Positions 7,771-15,984 of a stretch of 60,395 nt of DNA are shown piece after piece. A model generated the notes under the pieces. That model was not told the DNA's origin. It did no database searches and saw nothing but the letters and a program-made list of their open reading frames with translations. The DNA is from CAZIZT01 sp964544085 (GTDB lineage Bacteria; Campylobacterota_A; Desulfurellia; Desulfurellales; Hippeaceae), in NCBI GenBank assembly GCA_964544085.1, contig CAZIZT010000013.1, forward strand, positions 1 to 60,395, read 5' to 3'. The first letter of the stretch is position 1; every line of letters starts with the position of its first letter. The position numbers and the translations under genes are program-made.

Positions 7771-9144
7771 CTAACGCCCAACCACATGCTCCAGCCAGCT
7801 GGTAAAAAATTCCACGGCTGAGGGGGCAAACAGGTGAGTAAAACCAGCAAGTGTATTGAATTTCACCGCTCCATCACATTCTCCGTTCAGACCGTAACCC
7901 CTTAAAACACGGAAAGCACACTCGTGTTCCAGTGGTGTGAGGTGCGCATGGTGAAACTCATGCCCTTTCAGTTTAATCCCTTCCCTGATCCACTCAAGTT
8001 TTCCTGTCGACTGCAGTACAGTATACCCATGACCTACAGGCTTCATTTTAAACTCAACCTCGGCATCAAAAACACCCACTAGCGAACCTGTATGGCCAGA
8101 AAAGCAAGCCCTCTTACACAGATAGACCAGGCCACCACACTCAGCGTACACAGGCATGCCATCGTATGCGAAACGCCTGATGGTCTGTCTCATGGAGACA
8201 TTTCTATCGAGCTGTTCAAGAAAAAGTTCGGGGAAACCACCACCTATGTAAAGCCCATCAACTTCCGGCAAAATTTCATCATCAGTTGGAGAAAATCTAA
8301 CAAGATCGCACCCGCTTTCCTTGAGCAACTCAAGATTGTCGGGGTAATAGAAATTGAAAGCTCTATCCCAAGCAATGCCAATTCTTAAACCTTTGAACGA
8401 TACTGCCTTCTTCTGCTCATTCTGTAGGTCAATCTTTAACTCTCTCGCCCCTTTAGCCCTTTCCACGATGGCTTCTACATCAAGGTATGGCTTCAAGTGG
8501 TAGGCGATTCTCTGCACCTTTTCTTCTTTTTCAGCCTCATCAAGCGTGGCTGTCAGACCAAGATGACGTTGCAGCAGTTCCACATCATGCATCTCAGGTA
8601 TGCTCCCCAGAACCTTGACGGGAGTGAAAAACTCAATTGCTTCAGTAAGTCTCTTACGTTGTCTTTCATTCTGTATTCTGTTGAGTATCACGCCAGCTAT
8701 ATTCAACTGTCTATCGAAGTCCATACAGCCCAGTATGAGCGGCACAACGCTTCTGCCCATCTCCTTCACATCAATAACAAGCACAACTGGCACTCCCAAA
8801 AGCTTAGCCATAGAAGCATTACTGAACCTACCGTCTATATGTATGTCATCAAACAGACCATGATTCCCCTCAAGTGTTGCAAAATTGGCTCCTTTACACT
8901 TGCTAACAAAGTAAGAAACAATCCCTTCGGGATCCATAAAGAAGAAATCAAGATTTCTGCAGCTTCTGCCAGAGGCTTGGGTGTGCCACATTGGATCTAT
9001 GAAGTCTGGTCCCTTCTTGAACGGCTGGACTACAAAACCCATATCCTTTAATATTCTGTTAAAAGCTATCGCAATTGTAGTTTTCCCTGAACTTTTCTTT
9101 ATAGCTGCAAAGTAGATACGGGGTATGTAGAAGCCTTTTTTCAT
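7771..9144 (-). CDS. dsrN: CbiA/CobB-type glutamine amidotransferase, probably DsrN (siroheme amidase)
   Basis: This 457-aa protein has the two-domain CbiA layout: an N-terminal ATP-binding dethiobiotin-synthase-like domain (KKSSGKTTIA near residue 16, KKGPDFIDPMWH near 43) and a C-terminal class I glutaminase-like domain with the nucleophile in YAECGGLVYL (about residue 335) and a late HHAHLTP. CbiA amidates cobyrinic acid a and c side chains; the homologue DsrN sits in dsr operons and amidates siroheme for DsrAB. Here it is the last gene of the dsr operon, overlapping cysG(N) by 4 bases, so DsrN is favoured over a cobalamin role. No other cobalamin gene is in the window. Confidence 0.8.
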   Translation of the reverse strand: MKKGFYIPRIYFAAIKKSSGKTTIAIAFNRILKDMGFVVQPFKKGPDFIDPMWHTQASGRSCRNLDFFFMDPEGIVSYFVSKCKGANFATLEGNHGLFDDIHIDGRFSNASMAKLLGVPVVLVIDVKEMGRSVVPLILGCMDFDRQLNIAGVILNRIQNERQRKRLTEAIEFFTPVKVLGSIPEMHDVELLQRHLGLTATLDEAEKEEKVQRIAYHLKPYLDVEAIVERAKGARELKIDLQNEQKKAVSFKGLRIGIAWDRAFNFYYPDNLELLKESGCDLVRFSPTDDEILPEVDGLYIGGGFPELFLEQLDRNVSMRQTIRRFAYDGMPVYAECGGLVYLCKRACFSGHTGSLVGVFDAEVEFKMKPVGHGYTVLQSTGKLEWIREGIKLKGHEFHHAHLTPLEHECAFRVLRGYGLNGECDGAVKFNTLAGFTHLFAPSAVEFFTSWLEHVVGR

Positions 9145-9704
9145 TGTTCACCTTCAATCGGGAGCATTCTTTCGGTTGCTTCCACCACACGTTGCTGTCT
9201 GTTTTTCGAACCGGAACTTCTCAAACGTGCGATTTCATCAATCACACTATCGATATCTTCAGGCAAACAACGCTCAATTATCTGCCGTACGCGTTTGGAA
9301 ACCGAAGGTGCCCTACCGGACGTGGATATGCCCACCACAAGATCACCACGCACAACTAAAGAAGGAAAGATAAACGTACAAAACTCAGGTTTGTCCACAC
9401 AATTGACAGGTATATTTCTCTTCCTACACTCCTCGAAGATACTTTTCTGAAGCTCTACATTATCAACCGCTCCAATTACCAGAAAAGCACCGTCGAGATC
9501 ACTTCTCTCAAAGGATCTTAACTGTAACTTTACCAAGCCCTTATCTGCAAGCTCTTTTATAAACGGATCGGCTTGAGGAGCAACAACCGTGATCTTCGGC
9601 TCGAAGGGCAGCAGGTTGGCTACCTTTCTTGCAGCCACCCTGCCAGCCCCCACAACGAGAATCGGTTTGCCCTTAAGGCTCACAAAGAGAGGGAAAAGCG
9701 CCAC
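9141..9704 (-). CDS. Precorrin-2 dehydrogenase (CysG N-terminal / SirC type)
   Basis: The 187-aa protein has the NAD-binding motif VVGAGRVAARK (about 17-27) and the family segment NIPVNCVDKPEFCTFIFPS, followed by RGDLVVGISTSGRAPSVSK (about 115-133). It oxidises precorrin-2 to sirohydrochlorin; some members also insert iron. It is shorter than full CysG because the methyltransferase domain is in a separate gene of the same operon. The start is GTG. It couples the methyltransferase product to siroheme for DsrAB. No separate sirohydrochlorin ferrochelatase is seen here. Confidence 0.88.
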   Translation of the reverse strand: MALFPLFVSLKGKPILVVGAGRVAARKVANLLPFEPKITVVAPQADPFIKELADKGLVKLQLRSFERSDLDGAFLVIGAVDNVELQKSIFEECRKRNIPVNCVDKPEFCTFIFPSLVVRGDLVVGISTSGRAPSVSKRVRQIIERCLPEDIDSVIDEIARLRSSGSKNRQQRVVEATERMLPIEGEQ

Positions 9705-9716
9705 GTCCTGATCCCT

Positions 9717-10145
9717 TTATGTGAAGATTATGTGCTGGGCATCGTCAGAAAGCGTATAGAATTGACCCACAGAGAGAATACCATCTATCTCTGGCCAGAA
9801 ATCTTCGTCCTTCACACCCCACATATCTGCGGTTGCCCTGCATGCATAGATCTTCCCACCAGAGTCGTGTATCATCTCTATGAACTCACGCACGGTAGGT
9901 ATATCAAACTTCTCCATAATCTGCTTGAACTGCTCCTTTGTGAAACCAGAGTCTGGCTTCGCAAGCGGCAGATCGTCCATCTTTTTATCTATTATCACAT
10001 CAAGTCCATAGGATGTAAAGAACATAAGTACATCAATACCCTCCATCCTTGCACCATTAGCCATGATAAGCCCTGGCAGCACATCTTCAAGACCGTTTTT
10101 CGAGACAATTATCGAAATTTTCTTAATATTCCTCTCCTTCTTCAT
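9717..10145 (-). CDS. DsrE/DsrF-like sulfur-relay protein
   Basis: The 142-aa protein fits the DsrE fold: a beta strand ISIIVSKNG, ANGARMEGIDVLMFFTSYG, and a single cysteine in KIYACRATADMWGV (about residue 103) at the site where DsrE-family proteins carry the persulfide. It has no membrane segment. DsrE-like proteins take part in sulfur trafficking. Its position after dsrK in the dsr operon suggests it hands sulfur to or from the DsrC/DsrAB machinery; the direction is not shown. RBS GAGGAGG lies upstream of the ATG. Confidence 0.75.
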   Translation of the reverse strand: MKKERNIKKISIIVSKNGLEDVLPGLIMANGARMEGIDVLMFFTSYGLDVIIDKKMDDLPLAKPDSGFTKEQFKQIMEKFDIPTVREFIEMIHDSGGKIYACRATADMWGVKDEDFWPEIDGILSVGQFYTLSDDAQHIIFT

Positions 10146-10164
10146 GATCTACTAACCTCCTCCT

Positions 10165-11628
10165 CTATAGAACTATTGCATAACCTACAAGCTGATGAAC
10201 TCCACCTACCCAATCCCTATCGAAACCATAAAGCGGGAACATCGCATGGAATTGTGTTTTGCAAATGGCGCATATGGTCGCAAAGAAATTTACATTGTAC
10301 TTGTCAACTACATACTTGAAAGCCTGCATCCTTGGCATTACGCCATTTATCCTAACCTGCATGATCTCGTCTGTAAGCAGGCCTGCACCAGCACCGCAGC
10401 AGTATGTTTTTGCTTTTATGGTGTCTTCTGGCATATCGACAAAATGATTGCAAACAGATTTTATGAGCTCGCGCGGTATGGTAAACTGATCGCCCGGTGT
10501 GGACCCCATTCTCGAGGCACGTGCCACGTTGCATGGATCATGGTACGTTACGATTTTGTCGTCGTTTGCGCTCTTATCAATTTTCAAAACATTGTCCTTT
10601 ATTAATCCAAGCGTAAACTCGCATATATGGCTTGGCTGCTTGTACCTGCTGTCGAGAAAATCGAAAGGACCATTCAACGTATTGGAAAACTGATATGCGG
10701 CTCTCCACGCATGTCCACACTCGCCAATTATAACCCTTTTCACCTTCAACTCACGTGCCGCATCCCATATGCGTTTATTTATTTCCTTAGCGTTATGGTA
10801 ACTACCAAGGAACATACCGAAGTTACCCGCTTCGGATGCATAGGATGAAAGCGTGTAGCTTATTCCAGCCTGATAAAAAACCTTGGCATAACCCATCAAA
10901 GATTCAATGTGAGGCAAAGCAAAGAAATCAGCAGATGGCGGAACAAGCAAAACTTCAGCACCCTCTTCATCCAGTGGAATCCTTATGTCCTTTCCGGTCT
11001 CAAACTTTAAATCCTCTTCGAGCTCCTCCAGGGTGTTTTTTAATGCATCTCTCTCTATTCCTATATTGTTACCGGTCTGATAAACCTTGTGAACAACCTC
11101 TGTTGCATACTTCTCGCCCAAACCGATAGAGTCCATGATCTCGCGTGCAGCAAACGTTATCTCTGCTGTATCAATACCGTACGGACAGAAGTAGCCGCAT
11201 CTTCTGCACTCCGAACACTGATAAAAGTAACAGTACCACTTTCTCAATACATCCTCGGTAAGCTCCCACCCATCGGCAGCCGGTGTAAAGTAGTAACGAT
11301 AAACCCTTCTAAGAAGCTCAGCTCTGCCAACGGGCGTATTATTTATATCACCCGACCCCAAGAAGAACTGGCATTTGTCCGTGCAGGCACCGCATCGAAC
11401 ACAGATATCCATAAAATCGCGCAGAGCCTTATTGTTATCAAGAAGCTGCTTGAAAACACCTATGGCTTTCTCCTGCCACCCTTTTTGCAACTTCGGCGGA
11501 AACCCGAGAGCCTTCATATCCTCTTCTGTTGCTGTGAAGGCAAACTCGGTGCCGGCTATGCCCGGCGCGACCTTTGGCGGCTTGATTTTACCTGTAAGTT
11601 TGTGAATATGGTACTTCTCCTTCGACAT
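10165..11628 (-). CDS. dsrK: DsrK, HdrD-like iron-sulfur subunit of the DsrMK membrane complex
   Basis: DsrK (487 aa) is the cytoplasmic catalytic subunit of DsrMKJOP/DsrMK, related to heterodisulfide reductase HdrD. It shows two ferredoxin-like cysteine sets, CVRCGACTDKC (about residue 75) and CSECRRCGYFC (about 137), then two CCG-type domains with GECGHAWR (about 300), YHDPCN (about 365) and YCCGAGAG (about 410) that bind the special catalytic cluster. The family partner is the DsrC disulfide or trisulfide. It is 11 bases from dsrM. Confidence 0.9.
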   Translation of the reverse strand: MSKEKYHIHKLTGKIKPPKVAPGIAGTEFAFTATEEDMKALGFPPKLQKGWQEKAIGVFKQLLDNNKALRDFMDICVRCGACTDKCQFFLGSGDINNTPVGRAELLRRVYRYYFTPAADGWELTEDVLRKWYCYFYQCSECRRCGYFCPYGIDTAEITFAAREIMDSIGLGEKYATEVVHKVYQTGNNIGIERDALKNTLEELEEDLKFETGKDIRIPLDEEGAEVLLVPPSADFFALPHIESLMGYAKVFYQAGISYTLSSYASEAGNFGMFLGSYHNAKEINKRIWDAARELKVKRVIIGECGHAWRAAYQFSNTLNGPFDFLDSRYKQPSHICEFTLGLIKDNVLKIDKSANDDKIVTYHDPCNVARASRMGSTPGDQFTIPRELIKSVCNHFVDMPEDTIKAKTYCCGAGAGLLTDEIMQVRINGVMPRMQAFKYVVDKYNVNFFATICAICKTQFHAMFPLYGFDRDWVGGVHQLVGYAIVL

Positions 11629-11639
11629 AACTGCCTCCG

Positions 11640-12410
11640 TTATAAGGTTAACCTCTCGGCTCTCTCATCAAAGTGTCTCTTTTCCCTTACATCGTCTGCC
11701 ATTGTTATGGTTGGCGAGAAGAATATGCCAACGAAATGCATTATCTTGCTGAATGGGATGTACGCTATTAGAATCAAGACCAACGAGTAGTGTAATAGGA
11801 AAAACGGATTGGTTGGTATGTTAACCGGATGAAACATAAACAGCTTGTTAAAGAATACATCAAGCTGCAACACGGCTTTTTCAAGCTTATCCTGTGGTTG
11901 ACAGAGAATCTCGGACAATCCGGCAATAGTTATAGCTGTCAGCAGAATGAGAATGAAATAGTCTGCAAAAACACTGACAAACCTTACACGATCGATAAAA
12001 ATGCGTCTAAATAGCAGATACAGCAGTGATATAAGCATCAAGACACCAAAAAACACGCCTAATGGAATAAGGGCATTATACCAAGCAGGCGGATGGCCGT
12101 GCGTGAAATCCCACACGTAATGCCTCAGTAGATGCTGAAGCATAACCATGGCAAGAGAAACATGAAACGTATAACCGGCAAGCCATAGCTTTTTGTCGGA
12201 TTTAAATAGTGTTTTGAAAAAGAACACTTCCCCCATCAGCCTAAAAAAGGCACCGGTTGCAGTTTTCGGGGCTGGGGTGATGGGTATCTTTACGCACATT
12301 GGCGTTTTTGCATAGAGAATAATCTTCCAGAGTACACCGACTATGAAGATGAGAAATGCCGCATAGGTTAACACAACATACACAAAACTTACGAAACTCA
12401 AATCACCCAT
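11640..12410 (-). CDS. dsrM: DsrM, cytochrome b membrane subunit (NarI-like)
   Basis: This 256-aa integral membrane protein has about five to six hydrophobic helices and histidines within helices (HVSLAMVMLQHLLRH near residue 80, FHPVNIPTN and LLHYSL later), as in NarI-like heme b subunits. DsrM oxidises menaquinol and passes electrons to DsrK. GGGAGGCAG precedes the ATG. No dsrJ, dsrO or dsrP is found on either side, so this is a minimal DsrMK module. Confidence 0.85.
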   Translation of the reverse strand: MGDLSFVSFVYVVLTYAAFLIFIVGVLWKIILYAKTPMCVKIPITPAPKTATGAFFRLMGEVFFFKTLFKSDKKLWLAGYTFHVSLAMVMLQHLLRHYVWDFTHGHPPAWYNALIPLGVFFGVLMLISLLYLLFRRIFIDRVRFVSVFADYFILILLTAITIAGLSEILCQPQDKLEKAVLQLDVFFNKLFMFHPVNIPTNPFFLLHYSLVLILIAYIPFSKIMHFVGIFFSPTITMADDVREKRHFDERAERLTL

Positions 12411-12433
12411 GTTTTTCTGCCTCCCTTTTGCAA

Positions 12434-12479
12434 ATAAAAAGACAGCAAGCCCTTAAAAAGGCTTTAAGAGCTCACTGCC
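12434..12479 (-). terminator. Intrinsic-terminator-like hairpin between dsrC and dsrM
   Basis: On the minus strand a stem of about 12 pairs with G-U wobbles (12442-12454 with about 12467-12479) is followed by a CTTTTTAT run (12434-12441). It lies in the 79-base gap after dsrC. It would partly stop transcription after dsrC, giving more dsrA-dsrC than dsrMK message. Confidence 0.6.
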
Positions 12480-12489
12480 TTCAAAGGGG

Positions 12490-12831
12490 TTAGACGCATC
12501 CCGTCGGTTTGGAAAGACCAGCGTACCTAACGAGCTGCCTTGCCGGTCCCTCTGGGAAGAGGACGTAAATATACTTGTTTCCTTCTCTTACGTTTGGAAG
12601 ATTGTAGACCTCCGCAACTTTTTTAGCCAGAGTCCTGATCGGGGGAGCAACACCGTACTGATCAAAATATTCCCTGATCCAATCGATGAGCTTCCAGTGT
12701 CCTTCAGTTAGCTCAATACCATCCTGTTTTGCCATCCATTCGGCGAGCTCCCTGCTCCAGTCCTCCTTGTGCTGGATGTAACCTTCGTCATCAACCTCTA
12801 TTTTCTTACCCTGAAACTCGATGTAGGGCAT
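12490..12831 (-). CDS. dsrC: DsrC/TusE family protein lacking the second conserved cysteine
   Basis: The 113-aa protein matches DsrC throughout: FQGKKIEVDDEGYI, WIREYFDQYGVAPPIRTL, and the C-terminus ending KPTGCV with the penultimate cysteine (CysA). In true DsrC a second cysteine (CysB) lies 11 residues before CysA, in an ACR-type motif. Here that position is Val, in GPARQLVRYAGL. DsrC carries the sulfite-derived sulfur as a trisulfide between the two cysteines, so this variant resembles TusE-type sulfur carriers although it sits between dsrL and dsrM. The start is the ATG at 12831, placed by AGGAGG directly upstream; a longer frame would run into dsrL. Confidence 0.9.
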   Translation of the reverse strand: MPYIEFQGKKIEVDDEGYIQHKEDWSRELAEWMAKQDGIELTEGHWKLIDWIREYFDQYGVAPPIRTLAKKVAEVYNLPNVREGNKYIYVLFPEGPARQLVRYAGLSKPTGCV

Positions 12832-12863
12832 AATCCCACCTCCTGAAAAAATTTGATTCTCAA

Positions 12864-14573
12864 TTATTTGTGAATCTTGTCTATGTAGCCGCACGGACAG
12901 TTGTCATAACACTTCATACAACCATCGCATGTCTCAAGATGGAACTCGTAGTGCTGACCCTTGGGTAGCTTCTTCACACAGCCATGCGAACAGTACATAT
13001 AGCAGTTACCACAGTCAAAACAGAGACCGCAGCTCATACACCTCTTTACCTCTTCGATGAACTCATCCCTGCTTAAAGACCCCTTAAAAGGTTTAAAGTC
13101 TTTAACACGCTCTGCAGGATCCCTGTAAGGTCTATTGTGTCTCGACTTAGGATCATACAGGTGCAGATGCATATCCTTCGACTCGATTACCCTGCGAGGA
13201 TCGGGTTCGATGAACTTCTCACCGGTGATCTTTTCCGCTATGTTCAGGGCAGCCATGCGACCATGTCCGATAGCGGTTGTAACGTACATCAACTTTGGAC
13301 CCACAACATCACCACCGGCGAATATCTTATCCTCGCCCTCCACGCTAAAATCGTCGTTTATTTTCAGGTAACCTTCAGGCGTCGCTTTCAAAATGGCTTC
13401 CAGCCCGGAGTAATCTGGTTTCTGGCCAACCGAATAGATTAGCGTAGTGGCTTTAACCTCAAACGGCGGTTCGTCTATAATGGAGTACTTCTTGGCGTGA
13501 CCCCTTTCGTCACGTTCCTCAACCTTTATGCGCTGGAATTTAACGGCGGTAATATGGCCATTTTCAGAGACAATCTCCACAGGAACTGTGGCAAACTGGA
13601 ATGTGATATCCTCTTCGTATGCTTCCTTAGCCTCCTCAGAGGCGGTCTGCATAAAGGCTTCCTCGTCCGGAATTGTGCGTCTGTAGGCGAAGGTTACCTT
13701 TGCTCCCAGCCTTCTGCTTATCATTGCAGCATCAGCAGCGGTATCGGCACCGATAACAACAACATCGCTACCTACATCCAGCTTCTCGCCTTTTGCATAC
13801 TTCTTGAGAAACTCCAGTCCCGAATAGATACCCTCGATCTCATCAATGCCATCAAGCTTGGGTTTAATAGGTTTATAGGCTCCAATGGCGAGATATATGG
13901 CATCATACGTTTGTTTCAACTCATCAACGGTGATGTCTTTTCCTATTGTAACAGAGCAACTCAATTCCACTCCCAGATCGAGGATCCTCTGTATCTCTCT
14001 ATCAACAATATCCTTGGGTAAACGAAAGTCCGGAATGCCATACCTAAGCAAACCGCCCGGTTTTTCTTCCTTTTCAAAGATCTTTACACCAAAACCCAGC
14101 CTTGCAAGATGATATGCGGCAGACAGACCGGCGGGTCCGCTACCAATAATAGCAACCTTCTGGGGACGTCTCTCCTCCGTGAGTTTCTTCAGTTTTAGAT
14201 CGTGTTCCAGGGCGTAATCACCGACATACATCTCACAGGCATTGATGTTTACAGGTTCATCCTTATCCTTTCTGTTACAGTTTTTCTCGCATGGATGTGG
14301 GCATACCCTACCGGTCGTAGCCGGCAATGGGTTGGTTTCAGTTATAATGTAAAAGGCACCCTCTATCGCTTCATCAATGGTGCGCCCGTAATCTTCAGCC
14401 TGTGCGATGTACTGCAAAAACTCTCTGATTTTCTCCCCGTTGGGACAGGTATCAGTGCATGGCGGCCTTTTTTCCACATAAACCGGTCTATAAGGGGACT
14501 GCTCAAGGACAGCCCCCTTTGCGGCTGCTAATAACGATTTCTTCTTTTTCTTCTTTACGACCTTAACAGCCAT
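12864..14573 (-). CDS. dsrL: DsrL-like NAD(P)H-dependent FAD/iron-sulfur oxidoreductase
   Basis: The 569-aa protein resembles the small subunit of glutamate synthase: N-terminal cysteines CTDTCPNG (about 39) and CPHPCEKNC (about 91), an FAD motif IIGSGPAGLSAAYH (about 142), an NAD(P) motif VVIGADTAADAA (about 272), GGDVVGPKLMYVTTAIG, then a C-terminal ferredoxin domain with CMSCGLCFDCGNC and CDGCMKCYDNC. In Allochromatium vinosum DsrL links NAD(H) to DsrAB. That protein is about 650 aa, so this one is a shorter form, as reported for sulfur-reducing lineages. The N-terminus holds a run of lysines. Context between dsrD and dsrC supports DsrL over a GltD-type role. Confidence 0.85.
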   Translation of the reverse strand: MAVKVVKKKKKKSLLAAAKGAVLEQSPYRPVYVEKRPPCTDTCPNGEKIREFLQYIAQAEDYGRTIDEAIEGAFYIITETNPLPATTGRVCPHPCEKNCNRKDKDEPVNINACEMYVGDYALEHDLKLKKLTEERRPQKVAIIGSGPAGLSAAYHLARLGFGVKIFEKEEKPGGLLRYGIPDFRLPKDIVDREIQRILDLGVELSCSVTIGKDITVDELKQTYDAIYLAIGAYKPIKPKLDGIDEIEGIYSGLEFLKKYAKGEKLDVGSDVVVIGADTAADAAMISRRLGAKVTFAYRRTIPDEEAFMQTASEEAKEAYEEDITFQFATVPVEIVSENGHITAVKFQRIKVEERDERGHAKKYSIIDEPPFEVKATTLIYSVGQKPDYSGLEAILKATPEGYLKINDDFSVEGEDKIFAGGDVVGPKLMYVTTAIGHGRMAALNIAEKITGEKFIEPDPRRVIESKDMHLHLYDPKSRHNRPYRDPAERVKDFKPFKGSLSRDEFIEEVKRCMSCGLCFDCGNCYMYCSHGCVKKLPKGQHYEFHLETCDGCMKCYDNCPCGYIDKIHK

Positions 14574-14577
14574 TTTT

Positions 14578-14838
14578 CTACCCCTTCTTATCTATTTCTT
14601 CCTGCTGTTCCTCTGGCAGGGCAAGGAAACTCGAACCGGCGTAACCGTAGATCAGGGTACCCTCCTCTGTAAGCTCTTTGATGATATTTTTAACATCTCT
14701 CCTCGTTACGCCTTTGTCAGCGTACATGCCTGCCACATCCTTCTCTATCTCGAGGGGTTTAAAGCGTTTCTTACCCTTGTATTCCTTTATCAGGTTAACG
14801 ATGTATTTTTTTATCTCCTCCTTTAACTCATCAGTCAT
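14578..14838 (-). CDS. dsrD: DsrD, winged-helix activator of sulfite reductase
   Basis: The 86-aa protein matches DsrD in its core, with RRDVKNIIKELTEEGTL (about 46-62) and YGYAGSSFLAL forming the wing. DsrD is known to stimulate DsrAB and is a marker of the reductive dsr pathway. It overlaps dsrB by 4 bases (ATGA) and sits 4 bases before dsrL. Its presence beside DsrL, which is better known from oxidisers, is unusual. Confidence 0.9.
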   Translation of the reverse strand: MTDELKEEIKKYIVNLIKEYKGKKRFKPLEIEKDVAGMYADKGVTRRDVKNIIKELTEEGTLIYGYAGSSFLALPEEQQEEIDKKG

Positions 14839-15935
14839 AGGTCACCTCCACGCACATAGTTGGAGTAGTTCATTGTGCACTCGCCCAGTCTGAAGTCGTC
14901 GATATGGTATTTGGTGAACTCGAAGCCGGTAACCTTGAAGAACTTGGGCCACCCAATTCTATTGATCCACTCGCCAAGTCGCTCACCTTCCCTTGCGCCA
15001 TCTTTATAGGCGTCGAATATCGTTTTGACAGCTTCGATCACCTCAGGCCATCTGGGTGGGTTATTGGGCAAGAATGGCACGGCAAGCTTGGAGAAAGTCG
15101 GCTTGGTCCTTGCGTTGGAAATCTTACCGCCAACGAATATTGCAACGCCGTCGTTTAGCGGATCGGCTATTGGCAATGCCGGACATACCGAATAGCAGTT
15201 ACCGCAGAATACGCACCTGTCTTCGTCAACCTCTACGGATGGTTTACCCTTGTGAGTGATGGGCTTGATTGCGTCAACCGGACAGGATGCTATTGTGTTT
15301 GGAATCTCGCACAGGTCATTAACCCTATCGTACAACACCCTCGGTGGCCTTCTATGAACACCCACAAGTGCAATGTCCGCAGCACCAACCGAACCGCACA
15401 TGTTCAGACAGCAGGCAAATCCAATCCTGACCTTAGCCGGTAACTTCTCTGTGACAAAGTAGTCATAAAGCTCGTCCATAATTGCCTTAACCACACCCGA
15501 GGCATCGCTAGCAGACGTATGGCAGTGCAACCACCCCTGTGTATGAACAATATTTGCCACGCACTTCCTTATACCGCCAACGGGGAATCCAAGCGTCTTC
15601 TGCACATCCTCTATGAGCTCATCAATCTTCTCATCACTTTCAAGGAGAAACTCGATGTTGTTCCTTGTTGTGAACCTTACATGTCCTCCACAGTATTTAT
15701 CAGCAAGATCTGCTATAGCTCTTACCGTGTCAGTACTTAATAGCCTGGTAGAGCCAACCCTAACCGTGTAGAGCTTCTCCCCTGATTCTGAAACATGAAC
15801 CATAACACCGGGCTTTATGTACTCATGGTACTTCCATTGACCGTAATTTCTCTTCACTATTGGCGGTAAAAACTGCTCGTAATCAGGCGGTCCAATGTCC
15901 GTTATTCTCACCCTTCCACTTGTTGCATCTGGCAT
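14835..15935 (-). CDS. dsrB: Dissimilatory sulfite reductase beta subunit
   Basis: DsrB (366 aa) carries the catalytic siroheme-[4Fe4S] site of the alpha2beta2 enzyme that reduces sulfite with DsrC. Diagnostic segments are HTQGWLHCHTSASDASG (about 131-147), ACCLNMCGSVGAADIALVG (about 173-191) and the inserted ferredoxin domain CVFCGNCYSVCPALP (about 241). RBS GGGAGG precedes the ATG. It lies 49 bases after dsrA. Confidence 0.95.
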   Translation of the reverse strand: MPDATSGRVRITDIGPPDYEQFLPPIVKRNYGQWKYHEYIKPGVMVHVSESGEKLYTVRVGSTRLLSTDTVRAIADLADKYCGGHVRFTTRNNIEFLLESDEKIDELIEDVQKTLGFPVGGIRKCVANIVHTQGWLHCHTSASDASGVVKAIMDELYDYFVTEKLPAKVRIGFACCLNMCGSVGAADIALVGVHRRPPRVLYDRVNDLCEIPNTIASCPVDAIKPITHKGKPSVEVDEDRCVFCGNCYSVCPALPIADPLNDGVAIFVGGKISNARTKPTFSKLAVPFLPNNPPRWPEVIEAVKTIFDAYKDGAREGERLGEWINRIGWPKFFKVTGFEFTKYHIDDFRLGECTMNYSNYVRGGDL

Positions 15936-15984
15936 AGTTAACCTCCCAAATTTTTTCTTTTTCTATTTTCAAAAAGGAACGTTT

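Noticed and set aside
13137..14531. Plus-strand frames of 100-170 codons opposite dsrL
   Set aside because: They mirror codon bias of the real gene on the other strand and have no start signals or family motifs.
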